DNA from: Proteiniphilum sp.
Lineage (GTDB): Bacteria; Bacteroidota; Bacteroidia; Bacteroidales; Dysgonomonadaceae
Length of the DNA stretch: 56,319 nucleotides
Assembly (NCBI GenBank): GCA_028709605.1
Contig: JAQVWR010000010.1
Span: 1 to 56,319 of the forward strand
Direction: 5' to 3'
Made by a program: the position numbers and the translations under genes. Positions 45,022 to 53,264 of this stretch are shown here, piece after piece. The notes under the pieces are model-generated. The model saw only the letters and a program-made list of their open reading frames with translations, made no database searches and was not told the origin of the DNA. Position 1 is the first letter of the stretch; each line of letters starts with the position of its first letter.

Positions 45022-45608
45022 AAAAGATCGTATTTGCCACCAACAACAGGCATAAACTGGAGGAGATCCGTAAGATCGCGGAGGGACAACTGGAGATACT
45101 CAGCCTCTCTGATATCGGCTGCAATGAGGAGATTGATGAGACAGGCAGCACCCTCGATGAGAACGCAATGATAAAGGCTGCCTACGTGCAGGAGCGATAT
45201 GGCTATGACTGTTTTGCCGATGACACCGGCCTGGAAGTGGAGGCACTGCAAGGCGCTCCCGGTGTCTTCTCGGCACGCTATGCGGGGGAAGCCTGCCGGG
45301 CGGAAGACAACATGGACAAGCTGCTTGCCGAAATGTCCGGACACGATCACCGCAACGCACGCTTCCGCACGGTAATCGCACTGATCTGCGACGGAGAGGT
45401 ACATCTGTTTGAAGGAGTCATCAACGGCACCATCACCCGCGAGAAAAAGGGCAATGACGGCTTCGGCTATGACCCACTCTTCGTGCCCGAAGGAGATACA
45501 CACACTTTCGCCGAACTGGGGAACGAGGTGAAGAACAGCATCAGTCACCGGGCGCTGGCAACCGAGAAGCTGATGAAATTCCTTCTGGAGAAAACCCAAA
45601 GCGCATAG
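45018..45608 (+). CDS. rdgB: Non-canonical purine NTP pyrophosphatase (RdgB/HAM1)
   Basis: A 196-residue enzyme that hydrolyses ITP, dITP and XTP and so keeps damaged purines out of nucleic acids. [14 protein letters not shown] is the N-terminal substrate loop, followed by [23 protein letters not shown] (split), [26 protein letters not shown] and NSISHRALA near the end. All key motifs are present. ATG overlaps the stop of the PorW-like remnant by 4 bp, an ancestral operon joint that survived the decay. Confidence 0.94.
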   Translation: MKKIVFATNNRHKLEEIRKIAEGQLEILSLSDIGCNEEIDETGSTLDENAMIKAAYVQERYGYDCFADDTGLEVEALQGAPGVFSARYAGEACRAEDNMDKLLAEMSGHDHRNARFRTVIALICDGEVHLFEGVINGTITREKKGNDGFGYDPLFVPEGDTHTFAELGNEVKNSISHRALATEKLMKFLLEKTQSA

Positions 45609-45643
45609 AAAGTTAAAACAACCCAGGATCATCAAAAAATCAC

Positions 45644-45651
45644 TATCTTTG
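45644..45651 (+). promoter_or_regulatory. -7 box of the Gfo/Idh gene
   Basis: TATCTTTG, perfect match, 30 bp upstream of the ATG at 45682. Confidence 0.5.
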
Positions 45652-45681
45652 GGTGCTAATCCTTCAAACAGAAGAGAACCT

Positions 45682-46743
45682 ATGTCTACCAACATCCGCA
45701 CGGGCATCATCGGCTACGGCCTTTCCGGCCGGGTATTTCATGCCCCCTTTATCGACGTGGTGGAGGGATACGACCTGACTAAGATCAGCACCTCCCGCCC
45801 CGCAAGCATCGCAATGATTGAAGAACGCTACCCGGTCACGGCTGTCGTCCCCGACGGAAAAAGCATCATCGATGATCCGGAGATCGACCTGGTGATCGTC
45901 ACCTCACCCAACACCGACCACTTCCGCTGGTCGCGCGAAGCCCTGCTGGCGGGCAAGCATGTGGTGGTGGAGAAACCTTTTACCGTCGACGTGTCGGAAG
46001 CCGATGAACTGATAGAGATCGCCCACAGACAGCAGAAGATCCTCACGGCATACCACAACCGCCGCTTTACCAGCGATACACGAACGGTGAAAAAACTGCT
46101 CGACAGCGGGCTGCTGGGGGAGATCGTCGACTATGAGACCCATTTTGACCGGTATCGTGCCGATCCCCGCCCTGGCGGTGCCTGGCGCGAACAGCCGCTA
46201 CCCGGATCCGGTATCTTCTACGATCTGGGCTCTCACCTGATCGATCAGGCTCTCTGGTTCTTCGGCATGCCGGAGGCGGTAACGGCTGAGATCAACATGC
46301 AGCGTGAATGGGCGAAAGCCGATGACCATTTCGACGTGCGCCTGCACTACCCCTCCTTCACAGCCACCCTCAAGTCGGGCATGATCTGCCGTATCCCGGG
46401 ACCCACCTATCTGCTGCACGGCACCAACGGTTCGTTCGTCAAGTACGGACTGGATGTGCAGGAAGCTGCCCTCGATGGGGGAGCCATCCCGAAGGGAAAA
46501 GAGTGGGGACGTGAGCCGGAGAGCATCTGGGGAACAATCCACGCCGAGTACAAAGGGGTGAAGTTCCAGGGAAAAGTAGAGAGCGAGCCGGGCGATTACC
46601 GCGACTACTTCATCAACCTGCGCGACGCCATCAACGGCAAGGCGGAGCTGGCAGTAAAGCCGGAAGAGGCACGCAACGTGATACGAATCATCGAGCTGGC
46701 CTTTCAAAGCAACAGGGAGAAGAGAACGATCACAATCGAATAA
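45682..46743 (+). CDS. Gfo/Idh/MocA family oxidoreductase
   Basis: A 353-residue NAD(P)-dependent dehydrogenase. The Rossmann motif is TGIIGYGLSGRVFHAPF at residues 7-23; LVIVTSPNTDHF and the catalytic-site GKHVVVEKPFTVDVSEAD follow, and GSGIFYDLGSHLIDQALWFFG is in the C-terminal domain. It resembles the E. coli YdgJ/YhhX group. Substrate, probably a sugar derivative, is unknown. Start at 45682 (MSTNIRT); the longer frame starts at the -7 box. Alone on its transcript. Confidence 0.9.
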   Translation: MSTNIRTGIIGYGLSGRVFHAPFIDVVEGYDLTKISTSRPASIAMIEERYPVTAVVPDGKSIIDDPEIDLVIVTSPNTDHFRWSREALLAGKHVVVEKPFTVDVSEADELIEIAHRQQKILTAYHNRRFTSDTRTVKKLLDSGLLGEIVDYETHFDRYRADPRPGGAWREQPLPGSGIFYDLGSHLIDQALWFFGMPEAVTAEINMQREWAKADDHFDVRLHYPSFTATLKSGMICRIPGPTYLLHGTNGSFVKYGLDVQEAALDGGAIPKGKEWGREPESIWGTIHAEYKGVKFQGKVESEPGDYRDYFINLRDAINGKAELAVKPEEARNVIRIIELAFQSNREKRTITIE

Positions 46744-46872
46744 AAGACCTACAGCAATGTACACAACGGCATCGGTGTTGTGGGTGCCGTATCAACCGCA
46801 ACGGCACAAATCCATATTCCCCCGTTTCCGGGAGGAGAAAACAGGATTCCCAGAAGATGACAACGATCTTGC

Positions 46873-47757
46873 CTACAAAAAGAAAATGGTCGCTCCACCA
46901 ATGCTGATCACTGCCCCAATCACCTGACGGGCTGTGATCTTCTCTTTGAACATGATGGCGGTGGGAATGATGATAAAGATAGGTGTCAGCGCCATCAGCG
47001 CGGAGGCAATCCCTGTCTCGGTGTGCTGCACCGCGTAGAGCGAGAGGGATACCCCTATGAAGGGTCCGAAAACAGTACCGATCGTGATCGCCTTCATCCC
47101 CGTGTTATCGCGCAACGTCATGAACACGCGCCGCCATCGGCCCACAAAGGTTACCAACAGGGCAAAAGCAACAAAACCAAAGATGGCCCTGATCTGGGTA
47201 GCTGCAATCGGGTCATAGTCACCCATCCCCTTCTTACTCAGAATCAATCCCACTGCCTGTCCCAGTGCACCTCCCAACGCGTATAGAAAGCCCCGCAGAG
47301 GGATATTCAGCTTCAGGTTCTTACCGGCCACGGCAATCATGATGCCGGTTACGCTCACTACGATCCCCGCGATACTTTTCAGTGAGAGGATCTCCTGCAG
47401 GAAGAACCAGCCGATGACAGCGGTGATCATCGGGGCAAGGCTCATCACCAGCTGTGAGGTTCTTGAGCCGATCAGTATATAAGACTTAAAAAGTAAAAGA
47501 TCGCCCAGAAAGAAACCAACGATACCGGAGAGACCCAGCCATGCCCAGTTATAGGCATTGGCATCCATTGGGAAGAACATCCCGCGGGTGAAGAGGGTGG
47601 TGATTCCCAGAAAGAGTATCCCCAGGAAGATGCGAATGATGTTCACCGACAGTGAGCCGGTGCGGCGACCAGCTTTCTCGAAGAAGATGGCGCTGAGCAT
47701 CCAGCAAACGGCAGTTAGGAGTGAGGCTATCTCACCGATATGTGACTGAAATGGCAT
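46873..47757 (-). CDS. EamA/DMT family permease
   Basis: A 294-residue membrane protein with ten predicted helices arranged as two EamA repeats (first from IASLLTAVCWMLSAIFFEKAG, second from FLYALGGALGQAVGLILSKKG). Family hallmarks: an end-of-repeat segment LAPMITAVIGWFFLQEIL and, in repeat two, LTPIFIIIPTAIMFKEKI, with a final GAVISIGGATIFF. Such carriers export amino acids or other metabolites. It lies next to the trp operon on the same strand, so tryptophan or aromatic export is a possibility only. A -7 box TACATTTG is at 47801-47808. Confidence 0.88.
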   Translation of the reverse strand: MPFQSHIGEIASLLTAVCWMLSAIFFEKAGRRTGSLSVNIIRIFLGILFLGITTLFTRGMFFPMDANAYNWAWLGLSGIVGFFLGDLLLFKSYILIGSRTSQLVMSLAPMITAVIGWFFLQEILSLKSIAGIVVSVTGIMIAVAGKNLKLNIPLRGFLYALGGALGQAVGLILSKKGMGDYDPIAATQIRAIFGFVAFALLVTFVGRWRRVFMTLRDNTGMKAITIGTVFGPFIGVSLSLYAVQHTETGIASALMALTPIFIIIPTAIMFKEKITARQVIGAVISIGGATIFFL

Positions 47758-47800
47758 TTATCTGATCCCTTAATACTGTAACCATGAAAAAATGTGGCAG

Positions 47801-47808
47801 CAAATGTA
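47801..47808 (-). promoter_or_regulatory. -7 box of the EamA gene
   Basis: Minus strand TACATTTG, TAnnTTTG match, 43 bp upstream of the ATG. It lies in the 75-bp gap after trpA, so the permease has its own promoter. Confidence 0.45.
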
Positions 47809-47832
47809 CGGGATTTTTTTGAATATGCAGGA

Positions 47833-48603
47833 TCAGCGAATCGCTTCCCTCAGTTTTTTCGCGGCTTCCGCAATCGATGGCTCGCTGCCCAGCAGAGAGA
47901 TGAAGCGGCTGCCGATGATGGCGCCCGACGCTTCGCGGCAGGCAGCCTCGAAGGTCGCCCTGTTGGAGATGCCGAAGCCGACGAGCCGCGGGTTTTGCAG
48001 TCCCATGCCATTGACCTTCCGGAAGTAGGCCAGATTGCTCTCGCCGAAGCTCTCTTTCGCCCCGGTAACCGATGCAGAGGAAACCATATAGATAAAGCCG
48101 GAGGTATGATCGTCGATCAGCCGGATGCGCTCCTCGGAAGTCTCGGGGGTGATCAGCATGATCATATGGAGCCCATGCCGGTCGGCAACAGGCTTGTAAT
48201 GTTCCATATACTCGGCGAAGGGCAGATCGGGGATGATCAGCCCGTCGATGCCGCAACGCTGTGCTGCAGCACAATAGTTCTCAAAGCCGAACTGCAGGAT
48301 GGGGTTCAGATAACCCATCAGCACCAGCGGCACGGTAACCGTGGCACGTACCTGCGCCAGCTGGCTGAAGAGTTTCTTCACGCTCATGCCGTTGTGCAGC
48401 GCTTGTGTCCCCGATGCCTGTATCACCGGGCCGTCGGCCATCGGATCGCTGAAGGGCACCCCGATCTCGATCAGGTCCACGCCCTCCTCCTCCAGCGCCT
48501 GCATTACCTTCACAGTGTCATCGAGGGAAGGGTAGCCCGCCGTAAAATAAACCGATAGGATATGCTCCTTTTTTTGTTGAAATAGTTGGTCAATCCTGTT
48601 CAT
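47833..48603 (-). CDS. trpA: Tryptophan synthase alpha chain
   Basis: A 256-residue TIM barrel that cleaves indole-3-glycerol phosphate to indole. Catalytic Glu and Asp are in VDLIEIGVPFSDPMADGPVIQ (near residue 50, split for length), and the glycerol-phosphate region is near VSSASVTGAKE and VGFGISNRATFE. The start overlaps the end of trpF by 14 bp. Last gene of the trp operon. Confidence 0.95.
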   Translation of the reverse strand: MNRIDQLFQQKKEHILSVYFTAGYPSLDDTVKVMQALEEEGVDLIEIGVPFSDPMADGPVIQASGTQALHNGMSVKKLFSQLAQVRATVTVPLVLMGYLNPILQFGFENYCAAAQRCGIDGLIIPDLPFAEYMEHYKPVADRHGLHMIMLITPETSEERIRLIDDHTSGFIYMVSSASVTGAKESFGESNLAYFRKVNGMGLQNPRLVGFGISNRATFEAACREASGAIIGSRFISLLGSEPSIAEAAKKLREAIR

Positions 48604-49213
48604 GTCTGATTTGATATAAAAATAATTTTAATAAGACAACAGCCTTCATCGCCGGGGCGGTTTCAAAACCGCTGTTGAGATCGATGCCGGCAAATTGCGG
48701 ATGGGAGAACGCCCTGACGGCATCCGCATCATCCGGCGTGATGCCCCCGCTCAGCAGGAAAGGGGTCTTCCCCCGATAGTCTGAGAGCAGCTCCCAGCAG
48801 AACTTTTTACCGGAACCACCGTACTGCGGGGTACCCGTGTCGAAAAGGAAGAAGTCACAGCTCCCCTCATACGGTTGTATCTGCTCCGCGGGGAAAGGTT
48901 TTCCGCTCTCCACACCGAACACCTTGATCACCCGGTATCCCTGAAGCCGAAAAGCCCTGCAAACGTCCGGAGGCTCACTGCCATGCAGTTGCAGAAGCTG
49001 CAGCCGATAGTGTGCAGCAAGCTCCGTCACCTTCTCAGGCGCTTCATCAACAAACACCCCCACCCTTTTCATCCGTTCAGGGAGATAGGTAAGCTGATTA
49101 CCGGCATAACGCGGCGAGCCCGGGTAAAAGATAAAACCCATCCAGTCGGCACCCAGCTGTTCCACCGCCCGGATATTGTCTGCATTCCGCATGCCGCATA
49201 TTTTGATGATCAT
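48590..49213 (-). CDS. trpF: Phosphoribosylanthranilate isomerase
   Basis: A 207-residue TIM barrel that isomerises PRA to CdRP. Catalytic Cys in MIIKICGMRN at the N-terminus, the catalytic Asp in FFLFDTGTPQYGGSGKKF, then FLLSGGITPDDA and GIDLNSGFETAPAMK. ATG at 49213 is chosen; the frame upstream reaches into the heptamer array at 49228-49260, which ends 14 nt before the ATG. Confidence 0.95.
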   Translation of the reverse strand: MIIKICGMRNADNIRAVEQLGADWMGFIFYPGSPRYAGNQLTYLPERMKRVGVFVDEAPEKVTELAAHYRLQLLQLHGSEPPDVCRAFRLQGYRVIKVFGVESGKPFPAEQIQPYEGSCDFFLFDTGTPQYGGSGKKFCWELLSDYRGKTPFLLSGGITPDDADAVRAFSHPQFAGIDLNSGFETAPAMKAVVLLKLFLYQIRHEQD

Positions 49214-49227
49214 AATTTTTTGATATA

Positions 49228-49260
49228 AGCTGCAAGCTATTAGCAATAAGCTTTAAGCTT
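49228..49260. repeat. Heptamer array F upstream of trpF
   Basis: AGC recurs on the plus strand at 49228, 49235, 49242, 49249 and 49256. In the trpF direction units are GCTTAAA, GCTTATT, GCTAATA, GCTTGCA and GCTTATA, a T/A variant with TAA stops. The ATG is 17 nt (14+3) after the last GCT. Confidence 0.8.
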
Positions 49261-49270
49261 CTTATTATTG

Positions 49271-49322
49271 AACCATAAACTACGAACTTTCCAACCCACA
49301 AACCTACTAACCTACTAACCTA
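49271..49322. repeat. AAC-rich tandem repeat at the trpC 3' end
   Basis: AAC recurs at 49271, 49278 and 49285 (7-nt step), then AACCTACT-type units at 49301, 49309 and 49317 (8-nt step). On the trpC strand it reads GGTTAGTA repeats, and the last trpC codons (DRLVG) lie within it. Confidence 0.65.
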
Positions 49323-50104
49323 TCAATTTCTCCCAGGAATGTTTTCAGCGACTCCCCCGGATCTTCGCTCTTCATAAAATGCTCGCCGATCAGGAATCCC
49401 CGGTAGCCGGCATCACGCAGCTCCCGCACGATCATCGGATCGGAGATACCACTCTCGGAAATCAGCAACGCCTCCTTCGGCAGGAGGCTGATCATCCGAA
49501 ACGACTTGTGCACGTCGGTGACAAAACTGCCCAGATGACGGTTGTTGATGCCGATCAGCCGGTTGAGCGGAGTGATGTATTCTGTCTCCCGCTCATCGTG
49601 CAGCTCCAGCAACACCTCCAACTGCAACTGGTAAGCCAGCTCCGTAAAGCGCCTGCACTCTTCCCGCGTGATGGCGGCGGCGATCAGCAAGATCGCGCTG
49701 GCACCCGAGCATTTGGCTTCATAGATCTGGTACGCGTCAACGATGAACTCTTTCCGCATCACCGGGATGGTCACGTTCTTCGTTGCTGCACACAGGTCGG
49801 CCCGTGTGCCGCCAAAGTAGGGCTCATCGGTCAGCACCGACAATGCTGCCGCCCCTGCGGCTTCATATGCCTTCGCCACAGTTGTTACCTCCGCCAGCCG
49901 GTTAATCCACCCCTTGCCGGGGGAACGCCGCTTGAACTCGGCGATAATACCGGTAGATGACTGTTCCAATGCAGTTTTCAGCGAATGAAAGGGAATCGTT
50001 TCTGCCGACACCCTTTTCTCCAGAATAGAAAAAGGTGTTTCCTCTTTCCGTCGTGCCACCTCCTTTATTTTGTGCGCGATGATCTCTTCCAGTATATCTT
50101 GCAT
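49307..50104 (-). CDS. trpC: Indole-3-glycerol phosphate synthase
   Basis: A 265-residue TIM barrel that closes the indole ring. IIAEFKRRSPGKGWIN has the catalytic Lys and phosphate site, VLTDEPYFGGT and PVMRKEFIVDAYQI hold further catalytic residues, and IGINNRHLGSF and LLISESGI follow. A stand-alone TrpC (not fused to TrpF). The heptamer array D abuts its ATG directly, and its last codons lie in another tandem repeat. Confidence 0.96.
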   Translation of the reverse strand: MQDILEEIIAHKIKEVARRKEETPFSILEKRVSAETIPFHSLKTALEQSSTGIIAEFKRRSPGKGWINRLAEVTTVAKAYEAAGAAALSVLTDEPYFGGTRADLCAATKNVTIPVMRKEFIVDAYQIYEAKCSGASAILLIAAAITREECRRFTELAYQLQLEVLLELHDERETEYITPLNRLIGINNRHLGSFVTDVHKSFRMISLLPKEALLISESGISDPMIVRELRDAGYRGFLIGEHFMKSEDPGESLKTFLGEIDRLVG

Positions 50105-50160
50105 AGTTTTTAGTTTTTAGTTTTCAGCGGTCAGCGATCAGCAATCAGTGGTCAGCCGAG
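50105..50160. repeat. Heptamer array D abutting trpC
   Basis: Eight units with AG starting at 50105, 50112, 50119, 50126, 50133, 50140, 50147 and 50154. In the trpC direction: GCTGACC, ACTGATT, GCTGATC, GCTGACC, GCTGAAA, ACTAAAA, ACTAAAA, ACT then ATG. The ATG itself occupies positions 4-6 of the next unit. Confidence 0.92.
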
Positions 50161-50192
50161 ATCTTTTGAATGCTGATGCCGGGGCTCATATT

Positions 50193-51188
50193 TTATTGGT
50201 TGATTTCCGTAAATTTCTCCAACACATACAGTGCTTTTTTTCCATAGAGGGCATCTTTCGCGATCTCCAGACACTCGCCGATGGGCTTCTCCTGCTCAAT
50301 AGTCTGTATGCCGAAAGCGGCATTGGCCAACACCGTATTCATCTGTGCCTCCGTTCCTTCGACGTGCAGCACCCTGTGGAAGATGCGGGAGGCCTCTTCG
50401 GGGGTATCCCCGCCGTAGAGCGCTTCCTGCGCCACCGGGCTGAAACCCAGGTCACCCGGCATAAAAAGCTGCTCCCCCATGTTCGACACCACCTTGAAAC
50501 GGCCGGTGAGGGAGATCTCATCATAGCCGTCGAGGCTGTGCACAATACTGAACCGCTTGTTCTCCGCCTGGTAGATGTAGCTGTAAAGCCTCGACATGGC
50601 AAGATTATAGACCCCCAGCATCTGATGGCGCGGCTGCACCGGGTTCACTAGCGGCCCCAGCACATTGAAGAAGTTGCGCACACCTAAGCTCTTCCGCACC
50701 GGGGCCACTGCTTTCAGCGCGGGACTGAACAGCGGTGCGTGGAGATAAGCCAGCCCGCAGTCATCAAGGCTTCGGCGAAGCCGGTTGTTGTCCGTAGTAA
50801 ACCGCACCCCGAGACTTTCGATCACGTTGCTCGCCCCACTGATGGAGGTAGCCCCGTAATTGCCGTGCTTCACCACGGGATAGCCTGCTCCGGCAACCAC
50901 GAAGCAGGCAGTGGTGGAGATGTTGAAGGTATTCTTGCCGTCGCCGCCGGTACCCACGATATCGAGGGGATCATAGTCGGAGAGGTCTGCCTGTACCCGC
51001 ATCTCGAGGAGTGCATCGCGAAAGCCGAGGATCTCATCTACCGAGATGCTGCGCATCAAGAAGGAGGTGATGAGCGAGGCGATCTGTGTCTCTGGGACAT
51101 CACCCTTCACAATGGTGAACAGCACCTCTTTGGCTTGTTCCCTTGTGAGGTACTGATAATCGAATAGTTGGTATAGGATCTCTTTCAT
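50193..51188 (-). CDS. trpD: Anthranilate phosphoribosyltransferase
   Basis: A 331-residue enzyme joining anthranilate and PRPP. The PRPP site is DIVGTGGDGKNTFNISTTAC (near residue 80), followed by VVKHGNYGATSISGASNV and the FNVLGPLVNPVQPRHQMLGV region that binds anthranilate. Length is normal. Starts 11 bp downstream of the trpG stop. Confidence 0.95.
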   Translation of the reverse strand: MKEILYQLFDYQYLTREQAKEVLFTIVKGDVPETQIASLITSFLMRSISVDEILGFRDALLEMRVQADLSDYDPLDIVGTGGDGKNTFNISTTACFVVAGAGYPVVKHGNYGATSISGASNVIESLGVRFTTDNNRLRRSLDDCGLAYLHAPLFSPALKAVAPVRKSLGVRNFFNVLGPLVNPVQPRHQMLGVYNLAMSRLYSYIYQAENKRFSIVHSLDGYDEISLTGRFKVVSNMGEQLFMPGDLGFSPVAQEALYGGDTPEEASRIFHRVLHVEGTEAQMNTVLANAAFGIQTIEQEKPIGECLEIAKDALYGKKALYVLEKFTEINQ

Positions 51189-51199
51189 GCTCTTATTAT

Positions 51200-51802
51200 T
51201 CAGGGTTGCGGAAAAAGGGGATGATCGAGAAAGTTGCGAATAATGGCCGTGCCCTCGGGGGTGAGGATCGACTCGGGGTGGAACTGCACTCCGTGCAGAT
51301 CGAGCGTACGATGCCTCATCGCCATGATGTAACCTGCGCGGTCCACGGCGGTGATCTCCAGAGAAGAAGGATAATTATCTTTAGAAACAATCCAGGAGTG
51401 GTAGCGTCCCACCTCTATTTCTTCCGGAAGGCCGGTGAAGAGATAATCGTCCGCGACGAAACGAATCGGTGTCTGCACCCCGTGAAAGACGACGGGGATG
51501 TTCTCCAGCCGGGCACCGAACACCTGCCCGATTGCCTGATGACCGAGGCAGACACCCAGAATGCTTTTGCTGTCGGCATACCGCTCAATGAGTGGCAGCA
51601 GCAACCCCGCCTCTTCGGGCAAGCCGGGACCGGGAGAGAGGATGATCTTGTCATATCGCTCCACCTCCTCCAGAGTCATCCTGTCGTTGCGGATCACATC
51701 CACATCGGTATGACCCAACGACTGTACCGCATGCAACAGGTTATAGGTGAAGGAGTCGTAATTGTCGAATATCAATATCTTTTTCATCATCATATGATTC
51801 AT
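51200..51802 (-). CDS. trpG: Anthranilate synthase, glutamine amidotransferase subunit
   Basis: A 200-residue class I amidotransferase that supplies ammonia to TrpE. IFDNYDSFTYNLLH at the start, LSPGPGLPEEAG, the nucleophile in GVCLGHQAIGQVFG, and the His-Glu pair in GVQFHPESILTPEG. Several in-frame ATGs occur; the one at 51802 overlaps the trpE stop as TAATG and suggests coupling, while the one at 51787 (MKKILIFDNYDSF) is the family-like start. TrpE and TrpG act as a complex. Confidence 0.94.
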   Translation of the reverse strand: MNHMMMKKILIFDNYDSFTYNLLHAVQSLGHTDVDVIRNDRMTLEEVERYDKIILSPGPGLPEEAGLLLPLIERYADSKSILGVCLGHQAIGQVFGARLENIPVVFHGVQTPIRFVADDYLFTGLPEEIEVGRYHSWIVSKDNYPSSLEITAVDRAGYIMAMRHRTLDLHGVQFHPESILTPEGTAIIRNFLDHPLFPQP

Positions 51803-53208
51803 TAACTATTATAGAGGGTGGCTGCCTTGTCGATGGCCCGTTTGAGGGCTCCCAGCTTGCTGTTCACCTCCCGCAGCTCATACTCGTCGTTGCTCTGTGA
51901 GACGACGCCCGCGCCGGCCTGGTACCAAAGCTCGTTGTTGCGGCTCACGAAGGTACGGATGGTGATCGCCTGATTGATGTCGCCGTTGAGACCGATGAAC
52001 CCAATACAACCACCGTAGGCACCGCGGTTATGCGATTCGATCTCAGAGATCAGCTGCATTGCCCTCACCTTGGGTGCACCCGAGAGAGTGCCGGCCGGGA
52101 AGGTATCAAAGAAAGCCTTGAGGGGATCGGCCGCCACGTTAAGCGTGCCGGTAACGCGTGATACCAGATGGATCACATGCGAGTAGAACTGCGGCTCCTT
52201 GTAGAAGTCCACCTTCACATCGTGTGCATGGCGACTCAGGTCGTTGCGTGCCAGGTCCACCAGCATCACATGTTCCGCGTTCTCCTTCGGGTCGTTCAGC
52301 AGGAACTCCATCGCCTTCCTATCCTCCTGGTGGTTGCCGGTGCGTTTTGTCGTTCCCGCAATGGGGTCGATGCTGATCTGCCGGCCGCTGATCTTGCAGT
52401 GCGTCTCGGGGGAGGAGCCGAAGATACGGAATCCGCCGAAATCGAAATAGAAGAGGTAAGGCGACGGGTTGATGGAGCGCAGTGCACGGTACACCTTAAA
52501 GTCATCACCCGAGAAGGGCTGTATAAAGCGGCGGGAGAGGACGATCTGAAAGACGTCGCCCCGCAGGCAGTGCTGCACCCCCTGTCGTACATATCCCTTG
52601 AACTCCTCATCGGTGATGGTGCTCCGCTCCTCCCCTTCGGTGAAGAAGTTATAGGTGGCAAAATTGCGCTGGCTGATCAGCGACTCCACCTTTACCAGGC
52701 TGCTCACCTCCTGTTCCCCCTGCAGCTCAAACAGATGGATCTCATCGGTGAAATGGTTGAACATCAACACATACTTGAACAGGATATAGAGCATGTCGGG
52801 GGCATCGTTGCGCTCCTCACGGCTCTCCCTGATGGCGATGTGCTCGGTGTACTTTACGCAGTTGAAGGTGGTATAGCCGAAGAGGCCGCACTGCTGCAGC
52901 TCGTCACCCTTCACCTCAAAACGGGCGATAAAGCGGTTCAACGCATCGGAGACGGTGAACATTTCGGAGAGCGGTTGTTGCTCCTCCTCACCGTCGGGGA
53001 ACAGCGAGGTGCATACGCCCCGGTTCACCTCAATGCGGGCGATCGGCTTGAGAGCCAGGTAGGAGATGCTGTTCTGGCCGGCATGGAAGTCGGAGCTCTC
53101 CAGCAGTGCCGACTGAGGAAAACTGTCCCTCACCTTGAGATAGACGCTTACCGGGGTATGGAGGTCGCCCATCATCGTTTTGCGATTTATTTGATATTTG
53201 TATTGCAT
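51802..53208 (-). CDS. trpE: Anthranilate synthase component I
   Basis: A 468-residue chorismate-using enzyme. The N-terminal SALLESSDF matches the LLES motif that binds feedback tryptophan. The C-terminal chorismate domain has QIVLSRRFIQ, SINPSPYLFYFDFG, ETHCKISGRQISIDPIAGT (Mg and substrate), AEHVMLVDLARNDLSR and FDTFPAGTLSGAPKVRAMQL, GAYGGCIGF. So the enzyme is probably inhibited by Trp as well as controlled by attenuation. Array E lies just upstream of the ATG. Confidence 0.95.
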   Translation of the reverse strand: MQYKYQINRKTMMGDLHTPVSVYLKVRDSFPQSALLESSDFHAGQNSISYLALKPIARIEVNRGVCTSLFPDGEEEQQPLSEMFTVSDALNRFIARFEVKGDELQQCGLFGYTTFNCVKYTEHIAIRESREERNDAPDMLYILFKYVLMFNHFTDEIHLFELQGEQEVSSLVKVESLISQRNFATYNFFTEGEERSTITDEEFKGYVRQGVQHCLRGDVFQIVLSRRFIQPFSGDDFKVYRALRSINPSPYLFYFDFGGFRIFGSSPETHCKISGRQISIDPIAGTTKRTGNHQEDRKAMEFLLNDPKENAEHVMLVDLARNDLSRHAHDVKVDFYKEPQFYSHVIHLVSRVTGTLNVAADPLKAFFDTFPAGTLSGAPKVRAMQLISEIESHNRGAYGGCIGFIGLNGDINQAITIRTFVSRNNELWYQAGAGVVSQSNDEYELREVNSKLGALKRAIDKAATLYNS

Positions 53209-53222
53209 AAGGTTGATTTTTT

Positions 53223-53262
53223 AGCTGATTACTGATTGCTGAAAGCTGATCGCTGACCGCTT
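53223..53262. repeat. Heptamer array E between trpB and trpE
   Basis: On the plus strand GCT (once ACT) recurs at 53224, 53231, 53238, 53245, 53252 and 53259. In the trpE direction the motif is the reverse complement (TCAGCNN). The ATG at 53208 lies 17 nt (14+3) after the nearest GCT on the trpE strand. The trpB stop is 3 bp beyond the array. Confidence 0.88.
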
Positions 53263-53264
53263 CA

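Noticed and set aside
12965-53262. CRISPR array or insertion-sequence ends as explanation of the short repeats
   Set aside because: Units are only 7 nt, degenerate and without spacers, and no transposase or target duplications are seen nearby.
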